Source of the DNA: an uncultured Lachnospiraceae bacterium
GTDB taxonomy: Bacteria > Bacillota > Clostridia > Lachnospirales > Lachnospiraceae
DNA: 51,223 nt
Assembly (NCBI GenBank): GCA_947629545.1
Contig: CANREE010000009.1
Coordinates: 1 to 51,223, forward strand
Direction: 5' to 3'
In this document: in pieces, positions 19,597-29,526 of the stretch
How positions within the stretch are numbered: position 1 is the stretch's first letter
Layout: each line of letters starts with the position of its first letter
Notes under the pieces: generated by a model
What the model saw: only the letters and a program-made list of their open reading frames with translations
Database searches by the model: none
Told to the model about the DNA's origin: nothing
Program-made: the position numbers and the translations under genes

Positions 19597-20682
19597 CTAT
19601 TCTGAAACGATCCCGTTTGGATCGGTATCCGCTGCACAGGCTTCCGGGCAGATGCCCGCACACCCGCCGGCTGACAGCCGGCAGCCGGTGGGCGTACCCG
19701 CGTTGCCGCCCCTGGCGGATTCCCGCAATTCCCATGGCAAAGACCTTCCGACCCGATACATGGCCTCCACCATCTCATCAAACGGCACCGGATGGGTGAT
19801 CCCGGAAAGCGCCAGCTGCGCGCAGGTAAACGCGTTAGCCACGCCGATGGCGTTCCGGCTCTGGCACGGCACCTCCACGAGCCCGGCGATTGGGTCGCAG
19901 ACCAGACCCAACAGATTGGAAAGCGCCAGGCTGGCCGCCTGAAAACACATTTCCGGCGTGCCGCCCATCAGCTCCACAATGGCGCTGGCCGTCATCGCCG
20001 ACGCCGCGCCCACCTCTGCCTGACAACCAGCCTCCGCGCCGGCCACCGTCGCGTTGCGCATCAGAAGATATCCGATGGCGCCTGCATTCAGCAGTCCGTC
20101 CATCTGCTTTGTCTCAGACCAACCGCAGATCTCGGACAGAGACAGCACCGCCCCCGGAAGTACACCCGAAGAGCCCGCTGTCGGCGCCGCCACAATCAGT
20201 CCCATAGCCGCATTGACCTCCAGCACCGCCATCGAATACGCGATAGCACGGGTCAGCGCCTCACCGCAGAGCAAAGAGATCCCGCGGCCTTCAGCCGCTT
20301 TGCCGGACCGCCACGCCTCATCTGTCCACGGTTTCGCGTCACTGCCGCATAATCCCGGCTTCACATCATTGCTGCACAATTCCGGTTTCGCGTCGCCGTT
20401 TTTCGCTTCCGGCGCGCTCACCGGATCCGCCATTGCAGCGTTATACACCTTCCAGGCTTCGCCGCCGATCAGACCGCTTAAGGATCTGCGCGGCTGTCCC
20501 AGCGGCTCGTGAACCGCCGCCTCCATGATCTGAAGCGACCGGGCCAGACGCTCCCGAACTGACTGTTCGCTCACCGAACCCAATTCCATTTCTCTCTTAA
20601 GCATCACTTCCGATATGGCAACGCCATGCTCCAGGCACAGCTGATATAATTCATTTCCACTGGCAAAATCCATGCTCATATC
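19597..20682 (-). CDS. sdaAA: L-serine ammonia-lyase, iron-sulfur-dependent, subunit alpha
   Basis: LIVAAPTAGSSGVLPGAVLS; GCQAEVGAASAMTASAIVELMGGTPE; CDPIAGLVEVPCQSRNAIGVANAF. Confidence 0.92.
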   Translation of the reverse strand, partial: DMSMDFASGNELYQLCLEHGVAISEVMLKREMELGSVSEQSVRERLARSLQIMEAAVHEPLGQPRRSLSGLIGGEAWKVYNAAMADPVSAPEAKNGDAKPELCSNDVKPGLCGSDAKPWTDEAWRSGKAAEGRGISLLCGEALTRAIAYSMAVLEVNAAMGLIVAAPTAGSSGVLPGAVLSLSEICGWSETKQMDGLLNAGAIGYLLMRNATVAGAEAGCQAEVGAASAMTASAIVELMGGTPEMCFQAASLALSNLLGLVCDPIAGLVEVPCQSRNAIGVANAFTCAQLALSGITHPVPFDEMVEAMYRVGRSLPWELRESARGGNAGTPTGCRLSAGGCAGICPEACAADTDPNGIVSE

Positions 20683-20806
20683 CCTCTCTCCCGTCATACC
20701 GCCGTCTTCCCACGCTGCCTGCCATTTTCCCGCGTCAACCGTGGACTCCTGCCATTTCCCCGCGCCACGGCCATCCGCAACAGCCGCGCCACGGCCGTCC
20801 GCTTCC

Positions 20807-21475
20807 TCATATCTGTATCAGCATGATCTCATGCACCAGTTCATTTTCCCGGATCTCTTTCAGGAAATAATCCGGTATGTTCTCATCCGATTCCACGATC
20901 AGATAACCGGTGCCGCCCTTGTAATCACGGTAAAGCCGCATAAACGCGATATTGACGCCATGGCGGCTCAGCACATTTGTCACGTGGGCCACCACTCCGG
21001 GACGGTCCGCGTGCTTGATGATCAACGTGCTGTAAACGCCGGTAAACACCACATCAATGTCATTGATCTGCACGATCCGGATCTTTCCGCCGCCCACGGA
21101 CTCGCCACGGATTGTCTGAACCTGTCCGTCCGGACTTTCCAGCCGGATATCCACCGTGTTCGGATGGGCAGTCTTAGTCTTGTCGTCCCATGTGAAATGG
21201 TACTTGAGACCGGCCGCATCAGCCAGCGCGTAGGAATCCCGGATGCGCACATCATCCGTGCCGAAGCCCTGAATGCCGCCCAAAAGCGCCTTATCCGTAC
21301 CATGGCCCCGCCCTGTCTGGGCAAACGACTCATACAATGTGAAATCCACCTTCGCGATCGGCCTGCCAAAAAGCTGGTACGCCAGCAGCGCGATATTCAC
21401 CGCTCCCGCCGTATGGGAGCTGGACGGTCCGATCATATTCGGTCCTATGACATCAAATACGCTGATGTAATTCAT
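20807..21475 (-). CDS. sdaAB: L-serine ammonia-lyase, iron-sulfur-dependent, subunit beta
   Basis: SVFDVIGPNMIGPSSSHTAGAVNIALLA; C-terminal ACT-like domain. Confidence 0.92.
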   Translation of the reverse strand: MNYISVFDVIGPNMIGPSSSHTAGAVNIALLAYQLFGRPIAKVDFTLYESFAQTGRGHGTDKALLGGIQGFGTDDVRIRDSYALADAAGLKYHFTWDDKTKTAHPNTVDIRLESPDGQVQTIRGESVGGGKIRIVQINDIDVVFTGVYSTLIIKHADRPGVVAHVTNVLSRHGVNIAFMRLYRDYKGGTGYLIVESDENIPDYFLKEIRENELVHEIMLIQI

Positions 21476-21509
21476 GCTGTTCTCCTTTACCGTAGCATTC
21501 CCGCTGCAT

Positions 21510-22679
21510 TTAATAGATTGCCCGAATTCCCAGATCGGAATCCAGCGTATTCATATTATATAAGATAAGAATATCCGTAACGCCGGGATGTTCGCCGATG
21601 AATCCGGACGGCCCCAGCCGGTAGGAACGCGTATCGAACACATAGACCTTCTGGAAATGACGAACCAGAAACGGCACCAGACAGTTGGCGTAGCTGTCTT
21701 TCAGAAGCACCAGCTCTCTGTCCGTCTCCGCCGTCTCGTTCGTGATCTCGATCAGCGAATGAAGATTATCCAGAAACAGCGAATATTTATCCTTCTGATC
21801 CAGATAATCCAGATTGTACAGGCTGCCGCCGGTCTCTCCGGTATCCGTATAATTCACGGTCAGACGGTCCGCGGGGTTTTCGTAGATCGTGATCGTATCG
21901 CCCGCGGCCGTGTAATCGTTCACCTTCGAATAAATGGTTCCCTTAAAATCCGAAGTCACGGTTCGGGATTCCATTTCCTCCAGCGGCACCGGCTCCAGTC
22001 CCATCTCCCGGCAGAAGGCCAGATATCCCGCGTAGGCTCCGAAGGTCGTCCAGTGATGGTCCAGCCGGTAATAGATCTGGCCGTCTTCCCTCGCCTCCCG
22101 CAGGAACGGACCGCAGTCGATCATCCGGATTCCGGAAAGCTCCTGCAGCCTGTCCATCGTTTCCCCCTGATCATATCCCGGCGCGTGATCCGGAAGCAGA
22201 TCCGAGAGGATGCACGAAGCCGTGGGAACCAGCATCAGGCGCAGGTTCAGGCCGCTTTCCCTCTCCTCCCCGAGCGCCTCGATCTTCCCGGCAAACGTGT
22301 GAAGGATCTCTCCGATCTTCTCCGTATTGACCGGTTTCTCATACCGCTCGATCAGATACCCGTCGTCCGCGATATAGACTCCCTCGATCTCGCGGCAGCC
22401 CTCTGCCAGTTCCGTCTGCGTCTTAAGACCCATAAAGAAATCCCGGAACGGAAAATGATCCGACAGATAGGTGCCGATGTCCGTCATATACTGTCCGCTA
22501 AACAGGCTCTCCCGGTCAAACGCGGGAAACTCCGCCAGCCAGCGGTTCTCATTTTCGGAAAATGTCTGCCTCGGGGATACCAGAAAGGCTGCCGTCAGCG
22601 CCAGAACCGCCCCGGCCAGAAGCCAGGCGGTGATCCCCCTGATCTTACGGTCTGCTGTCATGATCTTCCTCTTTCCCAT
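21510..22679 (-). CDS. DHHW-family (AlgX/AlgJ-like) protein
   Basis: YYRLDHHWTTFGAYAGYLAFCREMG; FSENENRWLAEFPAF; adjacent to MBOAT gene. Confidence 0.85.
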   Translation of the reverse strand: MGKRKIMTADRKIRGITAWLLAGAVLALTAAFLVSPRQTFSENENRWLAEFPAFDRESLFSGQYMTDIGTYLSDHFPFRDFFMGLKTQTELAEGCREIEGVYIADDGYLIERYEKPVNTEKIGEILHTFAGKIEALGEERESGLNLRLMLVPTASCILSDLLPDHAPGYDQGETMDRLQELSGIRMIDCGPFLREAREDGQIYYRLDHHWTTFGAYAGYLAFCREMGLEPVPLEEMESRTVTSDFKGTIYSKVNDYTAAGDTITIYENPADRLTVNYTDTGETGGSLYNLDYLDQKDKYSLFLDNLHSLIEITNETAETDRELVLLKDSYANCLVPFLVRHFQKVYVFDTRSYRLGPSGFIGEHPGVTDILILYNMNTLDSDLGIRAIY

Positions 22680-22693
22680 TGTCAGAAATACGG

Positions 22694-24109
22694 TCAGAAG
22701 CGGAAATACAGGAACGGGTTGTAGGTGTCGCTCACCAGATACGCCGTCGCTGCCAAAAACAGGACTACATATCCGGCCGCGCACACGACCGCCGCCGCGG
22801 CTCTCAATCCTGCCGGCAGCTGCCCGGCTTTCTCCTTAAGCCGGGGATAGACCGGGAACGCCAGTACGGCCGCCGCCGTCAGCACGACCGCGTAATTGCG
22901 CAGATACCACAGGCACTCGCCGCCCCACACCCGGCTGCCGGCGCAGCCGGCCATGAGCAGAAGATAGCGCCCCAGTTCCCGCCAGTCGTCAAACACAAAT
23001 ATCACAAAGCCGACGACAACGATCAGCAGCGTGTACAGATGACGGACCGCCGCCGGCCATTTCTCCATTTTCTTCCCCCACACGTACTTCTCCAGCGCCA
23101 GAAGCACTCCGTAGTACAGTCCCCACAGCACAAAGTTCCACGACGCGCCGTGCCAGAGGCCGGTCAGGAACCACACGATCAGGATGTTCCGCAGATGCTT
23201 CGCCACGCTGACCCGGTTGCCGCCCAGGGGAATGTACACATAATCCCGGAACCAGGACGATAGCGAGATATGCCACCGCCGCCAGAAATCCGTCACCGAC
23301 ACCGCCGCCAGCGGATACCGGAAGTTCTCCGGGAAATGGAAGCCCAGCATCCGGCCCATGCCGATGGCCATGTCGCTGTACGCGCTGAAATCAAAATACA
23401 GCTGCAGCGTAAACGCCGCCGCGCCCAGCCAGGCCGTGGCCACCGACGTCTGCCCCGTCTCCAGCGCGCGGATACTTTCCCAGAGGGCGCCGGCCCGGTT
23501 CGCGATCAGCACCTTCTTAAAAAGTCCCTGCATAAAACGCAGGATCCCGTTTTCGATCTCTTCCCGGCGGATCTGCCGCTGATGCAGCTTTCGGTTCACC
23601 GCGGAAAAGCGTACGATCGGCCCGGCCACCAGCTGCGGGAACATGGACACATAAGTAAGGTACGTCAGATAATTTGTCTCCACCGGCACCTGTCCCCGAT
23701 ACAGATCGATAATATAGCTCATGCTTTGAAAAGTGAAAAAGCTGATGCCCACCGGCAGCCCCAGCCCGGGCTTTGTCACGGAGGTTCCGAGCAGCGCGTT
23801 GAACGTGCCGACCAGAAAATCCGCGTATTTGAAGAAAGCCAGAACCGACAGATTGATGACGACCGAACAGACAAGAAAAAGCCTGCGCCTCTTCTTCGTC
23901 GTCCCGAACCGCCCCATCAGGCGTCCGTTTGCATAATCGACCGCCGACGCGAAAAGCATCAGGACGATGTAGACCGGTTCGCCCCATGCGTAGAAAAGCA
24001 GGCTGAATACAAGCAGGACCCCATTTTTCGCTGCAAATGGAACCGCGTAATACAAAAGCAGGCACAGCGGCAGAAAAAAGAACAGAAACGGAATACTGCT
24101 GAATACCAT
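22694..24109 (-). CDS. MBOAT-family O-acyltransferase (AlgI/DltB-like)
   Basis: FRYPLAAVSVTDFWRRWHISLSSWFRDYVYIPLGGNR; WFLTGLWHGASWNFVLWGLYYG. Confidence 0.93.
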   Translation of the reverse strand: MVFSSIPFLFFFLPLCLLLYYAVPFAAKNGVLLVFSLLFYAWGEPVYIVLMLFASAVDYANGRLMGRFGTTKKRRRLFLVCSVVINLSVLAFFKYADFLVGTFNALLGTSVTKPGLGLPVGISFFTFQSMSYIIDLYRGQVPVETNYLTYLTYVSMFPQLVAGPIVRFSAVNRKLHQRQIRREEIENGILRFMQGLFKKVLIANRAGALWESIRALETGQTSVATAWLGAAAFTLQLYFDFSAYSDMAIGMGRMLGFHFPENFRYPLAAVSVTDFWRRWHISLSSWFRDYVYIPLGGNRVSVAKHLRNILIVWFLTGLWHGASWNFVLWGLYYGVLLALEKYVWGKKMEKWPAAVRHLYTLLIVVVGFVIFVFDDWRELGRYLLLMAGCAGSRVWGGECLWYLRNYAVVLTAAAVLAFPVYPRLKEKAGQLPAGLRAAAAVVCAAGYVVLFLAATAYLVSDTYNPFLYFRF

Positions 24110-24123
24110 CGCCCCGTCCCGCC

Positions 24124-24879
24124 TTACTGAAGTCCGGCTTCAATGATCGGCTGGATCGCCCCGGCGTTCTCGGAGATCACCAGCCAGACGTAATCTCCGG
24201 TCTGCTGTACGGAACTCCTGCTCACGATATCGTACTGATCCGGCAGATAATTCTCCATCTCCGCCGCTTTCTGGTCGATCACCATCTGCAGGGAATCGAT
24301 GGCCGCCTGCTTCCCCGCGGCCGCCGGTTTCAGGATCACGATCGTCTCCGCCGAAGTCGCCATCTCGGACATTACAAACAGGTAATCCTCAGCCGCGGAA
24401 ACGTCGATGCCGAAATAATTGGCGATAAATTCCTCCGGGACAGTCATCGGGGAATTCAGGCTCACCTGCTGCTCGATCTGCGAATAAATGTCACTCAGGC
24501 TGACCGCGCTTTCCGCCGGAGCTTCCGCGGCAGGCACGGACTCCTGCTGCGCCCCGGCAGTTTCTTCCGCCGCAGCGGTTCCGGCCGTCTCAGCAGCGGT
24601 CGTCTCCTCCGCGGCCGCAGCAGCTTCCGTCGTCTCTTCTTCGGCCGCCTCCGTCGTATTCTCCGCGGCTTCAGATCCTGTCGTCTCTGCCGCGGATGTA
24701 ACGGCTTCCGTCGTCTTTTCCGCTGATGTATCTTCCGTGACCGCAGTTTCCGCGACAGTCCCCTCCGCCTGCGATGTCTCAGGCGATCCCGCCTGGCCGG
24801 CGCCGCCGGATGACCCGCATCCGCCCAGCAGCAGTACCATCGCCAGCAATCCCGCGTATCTTCTTGCATTCTTTCTCAT
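24124..24879 (-). CDS. DUF4358-type lipoprotein with long Glu/Ala/Thr-rich linker
   Basis: Lipobox LLLGGCGS; low-complexity linker; C-terminal SEMATSAETIVILKPAAAGK...YVWLVISENA. Confidence 0.75.
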   Translation of the reverse strand: MRKNARRYAGLLAMVLLLGGCGSSGGAGQAGSPETSQAEGTVAETAVTEDTSAEKTTEAVTSAAETTGSEAAENTTEAAEEETTEAAAAAEETTAAETAGTAAAEETAGAQQESVPAAEAPAESAVSLSDIYSQIEQQVSLNSPMTVPEEFIANYFGIDVSAAEDYLFVMSEMATSAETIVILKPAAAGKQAAIDSLQMVIDQKAAEMENYLPDQYDIVSRSSVQQTGDYVWLVISENAGAIQPIIEAGLQ

Positions 24880-24931
24880 GATCGCGCTTCTCCCTACTTA
24901 CCTATAATACCCGCAAGACCCAAACCGGACT

Positions 24932-25789
24932 TTAGTTCTTCTCTCCTGCCGACCCCTGCACTTTTTCCGGCCCCTGCGGTCCGACCGGACCGCGTACCTC
25001 CTCCGCAGAACCTTCGGCATTTACTGCAGCCTTCTCTTTTTCAAGCGTTTCTTTCGCGTAATCCCTCAGCACCTGACTCCACACGTCATAAGCCGCCCTG
25101 CGCAGATGGATATCCCTGTCGCTGCTGTAGGATTCGATCAGGTCGCCGTTTTCGTCCGCCATCGGATTCGCTATATCAACAAAGCCCCAGCCCTGCTCCG
25201 CAGCCAGATTCTTCATGGCTTCATTGTATTTGCGAATATTGTCGTTATAAAGATTATGGTCCCGGTGGCCCTTCACCGTGTAGGGCATACTCATAATGTG
25301 GAACTCCACATCGGGCGACTGAGCCCGGATTCGTTTGGCCAGTTCCACATAGTTGGCGGCGGTCTTTTCGATTCCGGTAATATTGATGTCATTCGGGCCG
25401 AACAGCATAAAAACCTTCTTCGCGCCCATCAGCGCGATGGAATCCTCTACGAGCCGTTTCTCCCCGGCGTAGATTGGATGAATACTCTTAGAAGTCACCG
25501 GACGGAGTGCACTGTAAGTGGAAAAACTGACGGCCGCCAGAAACTTAAGTCGTCCCAGCCAGGTATCGCTTCGGGCAAAGGAATAATTCCTGAAATCTTC
25601 CATAACCGAGTCACCCACAAACACACTGTTGTCAAAAAACGCGTCGATCTCTTCCTGCGAGACCGACGGCGCAGCCGATTCTGCCGGAGTTTTTCCCAGC
25701 GGTTCCGCATATGCGGCATACGGCTGTGAAACTATCAAAATCAGGAAAGCACAGACGATACAGCATACATGAACCAAAGATTTTTTCAT
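24932..25789 (-). CDS. SGNH/GDSL-type hydrolase, secreted
   Basis: Signal peptide; NSVFVGDSVMEDFRNYS; FGPNDINITG; SYSSDRDIHLRRAAYDVW. Confidence 0.82.
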   Translation of the reverse strand: MKKSLVHVCCIVCAFLILIVSQPYAAYAEPLGKTPAESAAPSVSQEEIDAFFDNSVFVGDSVMEDFRNYSFARSDTWLGRLKFLAAVSFSTYSALRPVTSKSIHPIYAGEKRLVEDSIALMGAKKVFMLFGPNDINITGIEKTAANYVELAKRIRAQSPDVEFHIMSMPYTVKGHRDHNLYNDNIRKYNEAMKNLAAEQGWGFVDIANPMADENGDLIESYSSDRDIHLRRAAYDVWSQVLRDYAKETLEKEKAAVNAEGSAEEVRGPVGPQGPEKVQGSAGEKN

Positions 25790-25793
25790 AAGC

Positions 25794-26258
25794 TCACCCT
25801 TCCTCACGGCCGAAGCGTTCCTCAATTTCCCCGATCATCTGTACACGTCTCTTATGACGCTCCACATCCAGCGGCTCCTCATCCAGCCACGCGTCCATGA
25901 TCATCTTTGCCAGCTCAACGCCGACTACCCGCGCGCCAAAGGCCAGAATGTTCGAATCATTATGCTGACGCGACAGCTTGGACGTATACGGCTCGCTGCA
26001 GACGCAGGCCCGGATCCCCTTCACCTTATTTGCCGCAATGCTGATCCCGACACCGGTTCCGCAGATTGCAATGCCGAGCGGCGCTTTGCCTTCCGCCACG
26101 AAACGACCGATCCGCTCTCCGTATACCGGATAATCGCGAGTGTCTGCGTCCGAGTTCCATCCAAGGTCGATCACCTCGTAACCTTTTTCTTCCAGATGCT
26201 TTATGATCTCCGGTTTCATCTCCTTCGCCGTCGGGTCATTTGCCAATGCGATCTTCAT
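25794..26258 (-). CDS. rpiB: Ribose-5-phosphate isomerase B
   Basis: GIAICGTGVGISIAANKVKGIRACVCSEPYTSKLSRQHNDSNILAFGARVVG. Confidence 0.93.
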   Translation of the reverse strand: MKIALANDPTAKEMKPEIIKHLEEKGYEVIDLGWNSDADTRDYPVYGERIGRFVAEGKAPLGIAICGTGVGISIAANKVKGIRACVCSEPYTSKLSRQHNDSNILAFGARVVGVELAKMIMDAWLDEEPLDVERHKRRVQMIGEIEERFGREEG

Positions 26259-26349
26259 ATGACTTCTGCCTCCTCTTTTCTTAAATAAATATCTCCCTGT
26301 ATATCAGGATCCTTTGCCCATCTGAACGGAAAGTATGTCGGCTGCAGCG

Positions 26350-27534
26350 TTACCTGCCGTACACACGCTTCACGTTATCCAACCTTGCGCTCATATTCAG
26401 GAGCATCATATCCGCAACTGTAAAAGCGCACATTGCTTCTACAACCACCACAGCTCGCGGCACAATAACCGGATCGTGACGGCCTTTTATGGTAATCTCC
26501 ACATTTTCGCCGCTGCGGTTCACCGTCTGCTGCGCCCGCGCAATGGAAGGCGTCGGCTTGAAAGCCGCCCGAAGGATGACCACATCGCCGTCGCTTATGC
26601 CGCCCAGAATACCTCCAGAGTGATTTGTGGCCTTGTAAACCGCTTTTCGTGCTTCCGAACTGCCGCAGGAATCACTGACAGCATCGTTATCGGAAGCCCC
26701 CGCCGCATCGCATTCCGCAGCTTCCGTCGTCCTCCCGTTGCGAAAGCTGTCGTTGTTTCGCGAGCCGGTGCTTCCCGCTGCCGCGAAGCCGTCGCCGATC
26801 TCCACACCTTTAACCGCACCGATGGACATGACTGCATGCGTCAGCCGCGCGTCCAGCTTCTCAAATACCGGTTCTCCAACTCCTGCGGGAATCCCGCGCA
26901 TAATGCATTCCACAATACCTCCCGCAGAATCCCCCCCGGCCATCAGCCCATCCAGATAACGCTCCGCCCGCGCCGCGGCTTCCGCATCCGGCATACAGAG
27001 CCGGTTTACGGACGCCTGCTCCGGATCAAACTTATCCCCGGAAACCGTCACTGGTCCGATACTTTTCGTATAAGCCGTCACCGTCACGCCCAGTTCGGCA
27101 AGCAGCTTCGCCGCTACAGCCCCTGCAGCTACACGGCCTACGGTCTCCCGCCCCGACGAGCGGCCGCCGCCACGGTAATCGCGAAAACCATATTTTTCAT
27201 CAAACGGATAATCCGCATGCCCGGGACGGTACACGTCCATGATCGCGCTATAATCGTGGGATCTCTGATCCGTATTGCGCACGATCATTGAGATCGGTGT
27301 CCCGGTAGTCCGTCCTTCGAACACACCCGACAGAATCTCGACCTGATCGCCTTCCTGCCGTGCCGTTGTGAATCGGCTCTGACCGGGTTTTCTCCGATCC
27401 AGATACCTCTGTATATCTTCCTCACACAATAAGAGCCCGGCCGGACAGCCGTCAACTGTCACGCCCAGGCCTCTTCCATGGGATTCTCCCCATGTAGTCA
27501 TCGTTAACATCGTTCCCCAGGTAGAACCTGCCAT
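26350..27534 (-). CDS. aroC: Chorismate synthase
   Basis: WGESHGRGLGVTVDGCPAG; RPGHADYPFDEKYGFRDYRGGGRSSGRETVGRVAAGA. Confidence 0.95.
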   Translation of the reverse strand: MAGSTWGTMLTMTTWGESHGRGLGVTVDGCPAGLLLCEEDIQRYLDRRKPGQSRFTTARQEGDQVEILSGVFEGRTTGTPISMIVRNTDQRSHDYSAIMDVYRPGHADYPFDEKYGFRDYRGGGRSSGRETVGRVAAGAVAAKLLAELGVTVTAYTKSIGPVTVSGDKFDPEQASVNRLCMPDAEAAARAERYLDGLMAGGDSAGGIVECIMRGIPAGVGEPVFEKLDARLTHAVMSIGAVKGVEIGDGFAAAGSTGSRNNDSFRNGRTTEAAECDAAGASDNDAVSDSCGSSEARKAVYKATNHSGGILGGISDGDVVILRAAFKPTPSIARAQQTVNRSGENVEITIKGRHDPVIVPRAVVVVEAMCAFTVADMMLLNMSARLDNVKRVYGR

Positions 27535-27605
27535 ATGGATTCCCCTCTCTTCTGCTGCGTTCCGTCAACCGCACGCCGCAACAGCCTGTTCCTGCTTTCG
27601 GAAAC

Positions 27606-28667
27606 CTACTCCGCCGGCTGCAGCTTCACAATCTCACAGCAATTTGGCTCATCCACATACACTGGATTCGCACACATGATCAGCAGCCCCTGTTCATAAT
27701 CTACGGAAAAGAATGTCACTGAACCGGTCTCATGATTAATTGCCGCAATATGCTTATCGTCCGGGAATACCGCCAGATCCTTCGGATACTCTCCACTGAC
27801 CGGCAGACAGCAAAGCATATCCAGCAGTCCCGTCGACGCATCCCGGCTGTAGACGCTGATCGTGTCGTCGCCCGCATTACTGCAGTACAGATACTTCTCA
27901 TCGGAAGAGAATCGGATCGCGCAGGCCGCGGTAAACTGGCTGTGCCTCTTGCCCATGGAATCGATTCGCTGGATCCGCTCCAGTTTCGGCACCTTCGGGC
28001 CGGTTTCGTAGGTAAAGACGTCAATGATATTGGCCACCTCGTACATCAAATACATATATTTTCCATCTGCGCTGAAAATAAAATGTCTCGGCGCAGATTC
28101 CAGATCACAGGTAATCGTGTCAACGAGCAGCATCTCACCCTCTGTGTCGCTCATCCGATACACCTTCAGAACATCCATCCCCAGATCAGCGACCATAATG
28201 TAATTCCCATCCGGCGTTATGCGGACACAACTGACATGGGGACGGAACTTACGGTCAGCCACGCTTCCCAGCCCCTTGTGAAAGACGCCGGCCGCAACAC
28301 TGCCAACGCTGCCGTCGGGATTCAGATGCATGATTGTCGCCTTGCCGTCATGATAACCGGCCACATAAAGATATTTGCCATCCGGGGACACTGACAACTG
28401 GCAGCCGCGCATTCCGCGTATGTTCGCCAGATTCAGACGGCTTAAGGAACCGTTCTCCAAAATGCGGAAAGAAACTACGCCTTCATCCGCAATGGAGTAA
28501 AGCGTCTTCCTGTCAGGGGAGGATATCAGATAGGAAGAATTATCCACATCCACCTCACACCGTTTGGTGAATAAGCCTTTCTCCACGTCCACATCACAGA
28601 CCGTGATGCCGCGGGCATTGCCTGTATAAGAGTAAGAGCCGATATACGCCACATATTTGTCCTTCAT
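27606..28667 (-). CDS. Lactonase-family (6-phosphogluconolactonase-like) beta-propeller protein
   Basis: YIGSYSYTGNARGITVCDVD; LSVSPDGKYLYVAGYHDGKATI; YLYCSNAGDDTISVYSRD. Confidence 0.85.
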   Translation of the reverse strand: MKDKYVAYIGSYSYTGNARGITVCDVDVEKGLFTKRCEVDVDNSSYLISSPDRKTLYSIADEGVVSFRILENGSLSRLNLANIRGMRGCQLSVSPDGKYLYVAGYHDGKATIMHLNPDGSVGSVAAGVFHKGLGSVADRKFRPHVSCVRITPDGNYIMVADLGMDVLKVYRMSDTEGEMLLVDTITCDLESAPRHFIFSADGKYMYLMYEVANIIDVFTYETGPKVPKLERIQRIDSMGKRHSQFTAACAIRFSSDEKYLYCSNAGDDTISVYSRDASTGLLDMLCCLPVSGEYPKDLAVFPDDKHIAAINHETGSVTFFSVDYEQGLLIMCANPVYVDEPNCCEIVKLQPAE

Positions 28668-28842
28668 TGGCAGGAACCTCCCTGTTTATTCTTTCATCGC
28701 TCTGCTGCGGCGCGTCCGGCCGCCGATCGTTCTTCCGCCCTGCGCCCCGCGCAACCGACGCCCTGCGCTTCCCGGCAAAGCCCCGGCGGACGCATACATT
28801 TCCCAGCTTTTCCAGTATAGCACATCTTCTCAAAAAAATCTA

Positions 28843-28870
28843 TTGACATACACATTTTTTTCTGTATAAT
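28843..28870 (+). promoter_or_regulatory. Promoter of XRE-cupin regulator
   Basis: TTGACA - 16 nt - TATAAT; long leader (about 107 nt) to ATG 28984. Confidence 0.6.
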
Positions 28871-28983
28871 GGGTCTTACGCTTTGTTTATTATTTCTAAA
28901 CTTTTTACTTATTTTTATTGTCAGTTAGTATTTGTAAACTTTAAGATTAGTATTTGGCTGTTGTCAGATAATGGAGGCAGATC

Positions 28984-29517
28984 ATGGATATTGGAGCCAA
29001 ATTAAAGGAGCTGCGGGTCCTGAAGGGACTGACGCAGGAGGAACTGGCAGACCGGGCGGAGCTGTCGAAGGGATTCATCTCCCAGGTGGAACGGAACCTG
29101 ACCTCGCCTTCCATCGCCACGCTGATGGATATCCTGCAGTGCCTGGGGACCAGCACCTCAGAATTTTTCAGCGAAAGCCAGGAGGAACAGATCGTCTTCG
29201 GCAAAGACGACTATTTTGAGAAATATGACAGCGAGCTTAAGAACATGATCCAATGGATCATCCCCAACGCGCAGAAGAACGAGATGGAGCCGATCCTTCT
29301 GAAGCTGGAGCCCGACGGGTCCACCTATCCGGACAATCCCCATGAGGGCGAGGAGTTCGGCTATGTGCTGCAGGGCGCGGTGTCCATTCATTTAGGGACG
29401 AAGGTCTATAAAGCGAAGAAAGGGGAAGCCTTTTATTTTACGTCAGACAAGCAGCACTATCTGACGTCGAAGACCGGCGCAGCACTTCTGTGGATCAGTT
29501 CGCCGCCCAGCTTCTGA
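28984..29517 (+). CDS. XRE-family transcriptional regulator with C-terminal cupin domain
   Basis: MDIGAKLKELRVLKGLTQEELADRAELSKGFISQVERNLTSPSIATL; cupin EGEEFGYVLQGAVSIHLG. Confidence 0.92.
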   Translation: MDIGAKLKELRVLKGLTQEELADRAELSKGFISQVERNLTSPSIATLMDILQCLGTSTSEFFSESQEEQIVFGKDDYFEKYDSELKNMIQWIIPNAQKNEMEPILLKLEPDGSTYPDNPHEGEEFGYVLQGAVSIHLGTKVYKAKKGEAFYFTSDKQHYLTSKTGAALLWISSPPSF

Positions 29518-29526
29518 GCAGAGCGG

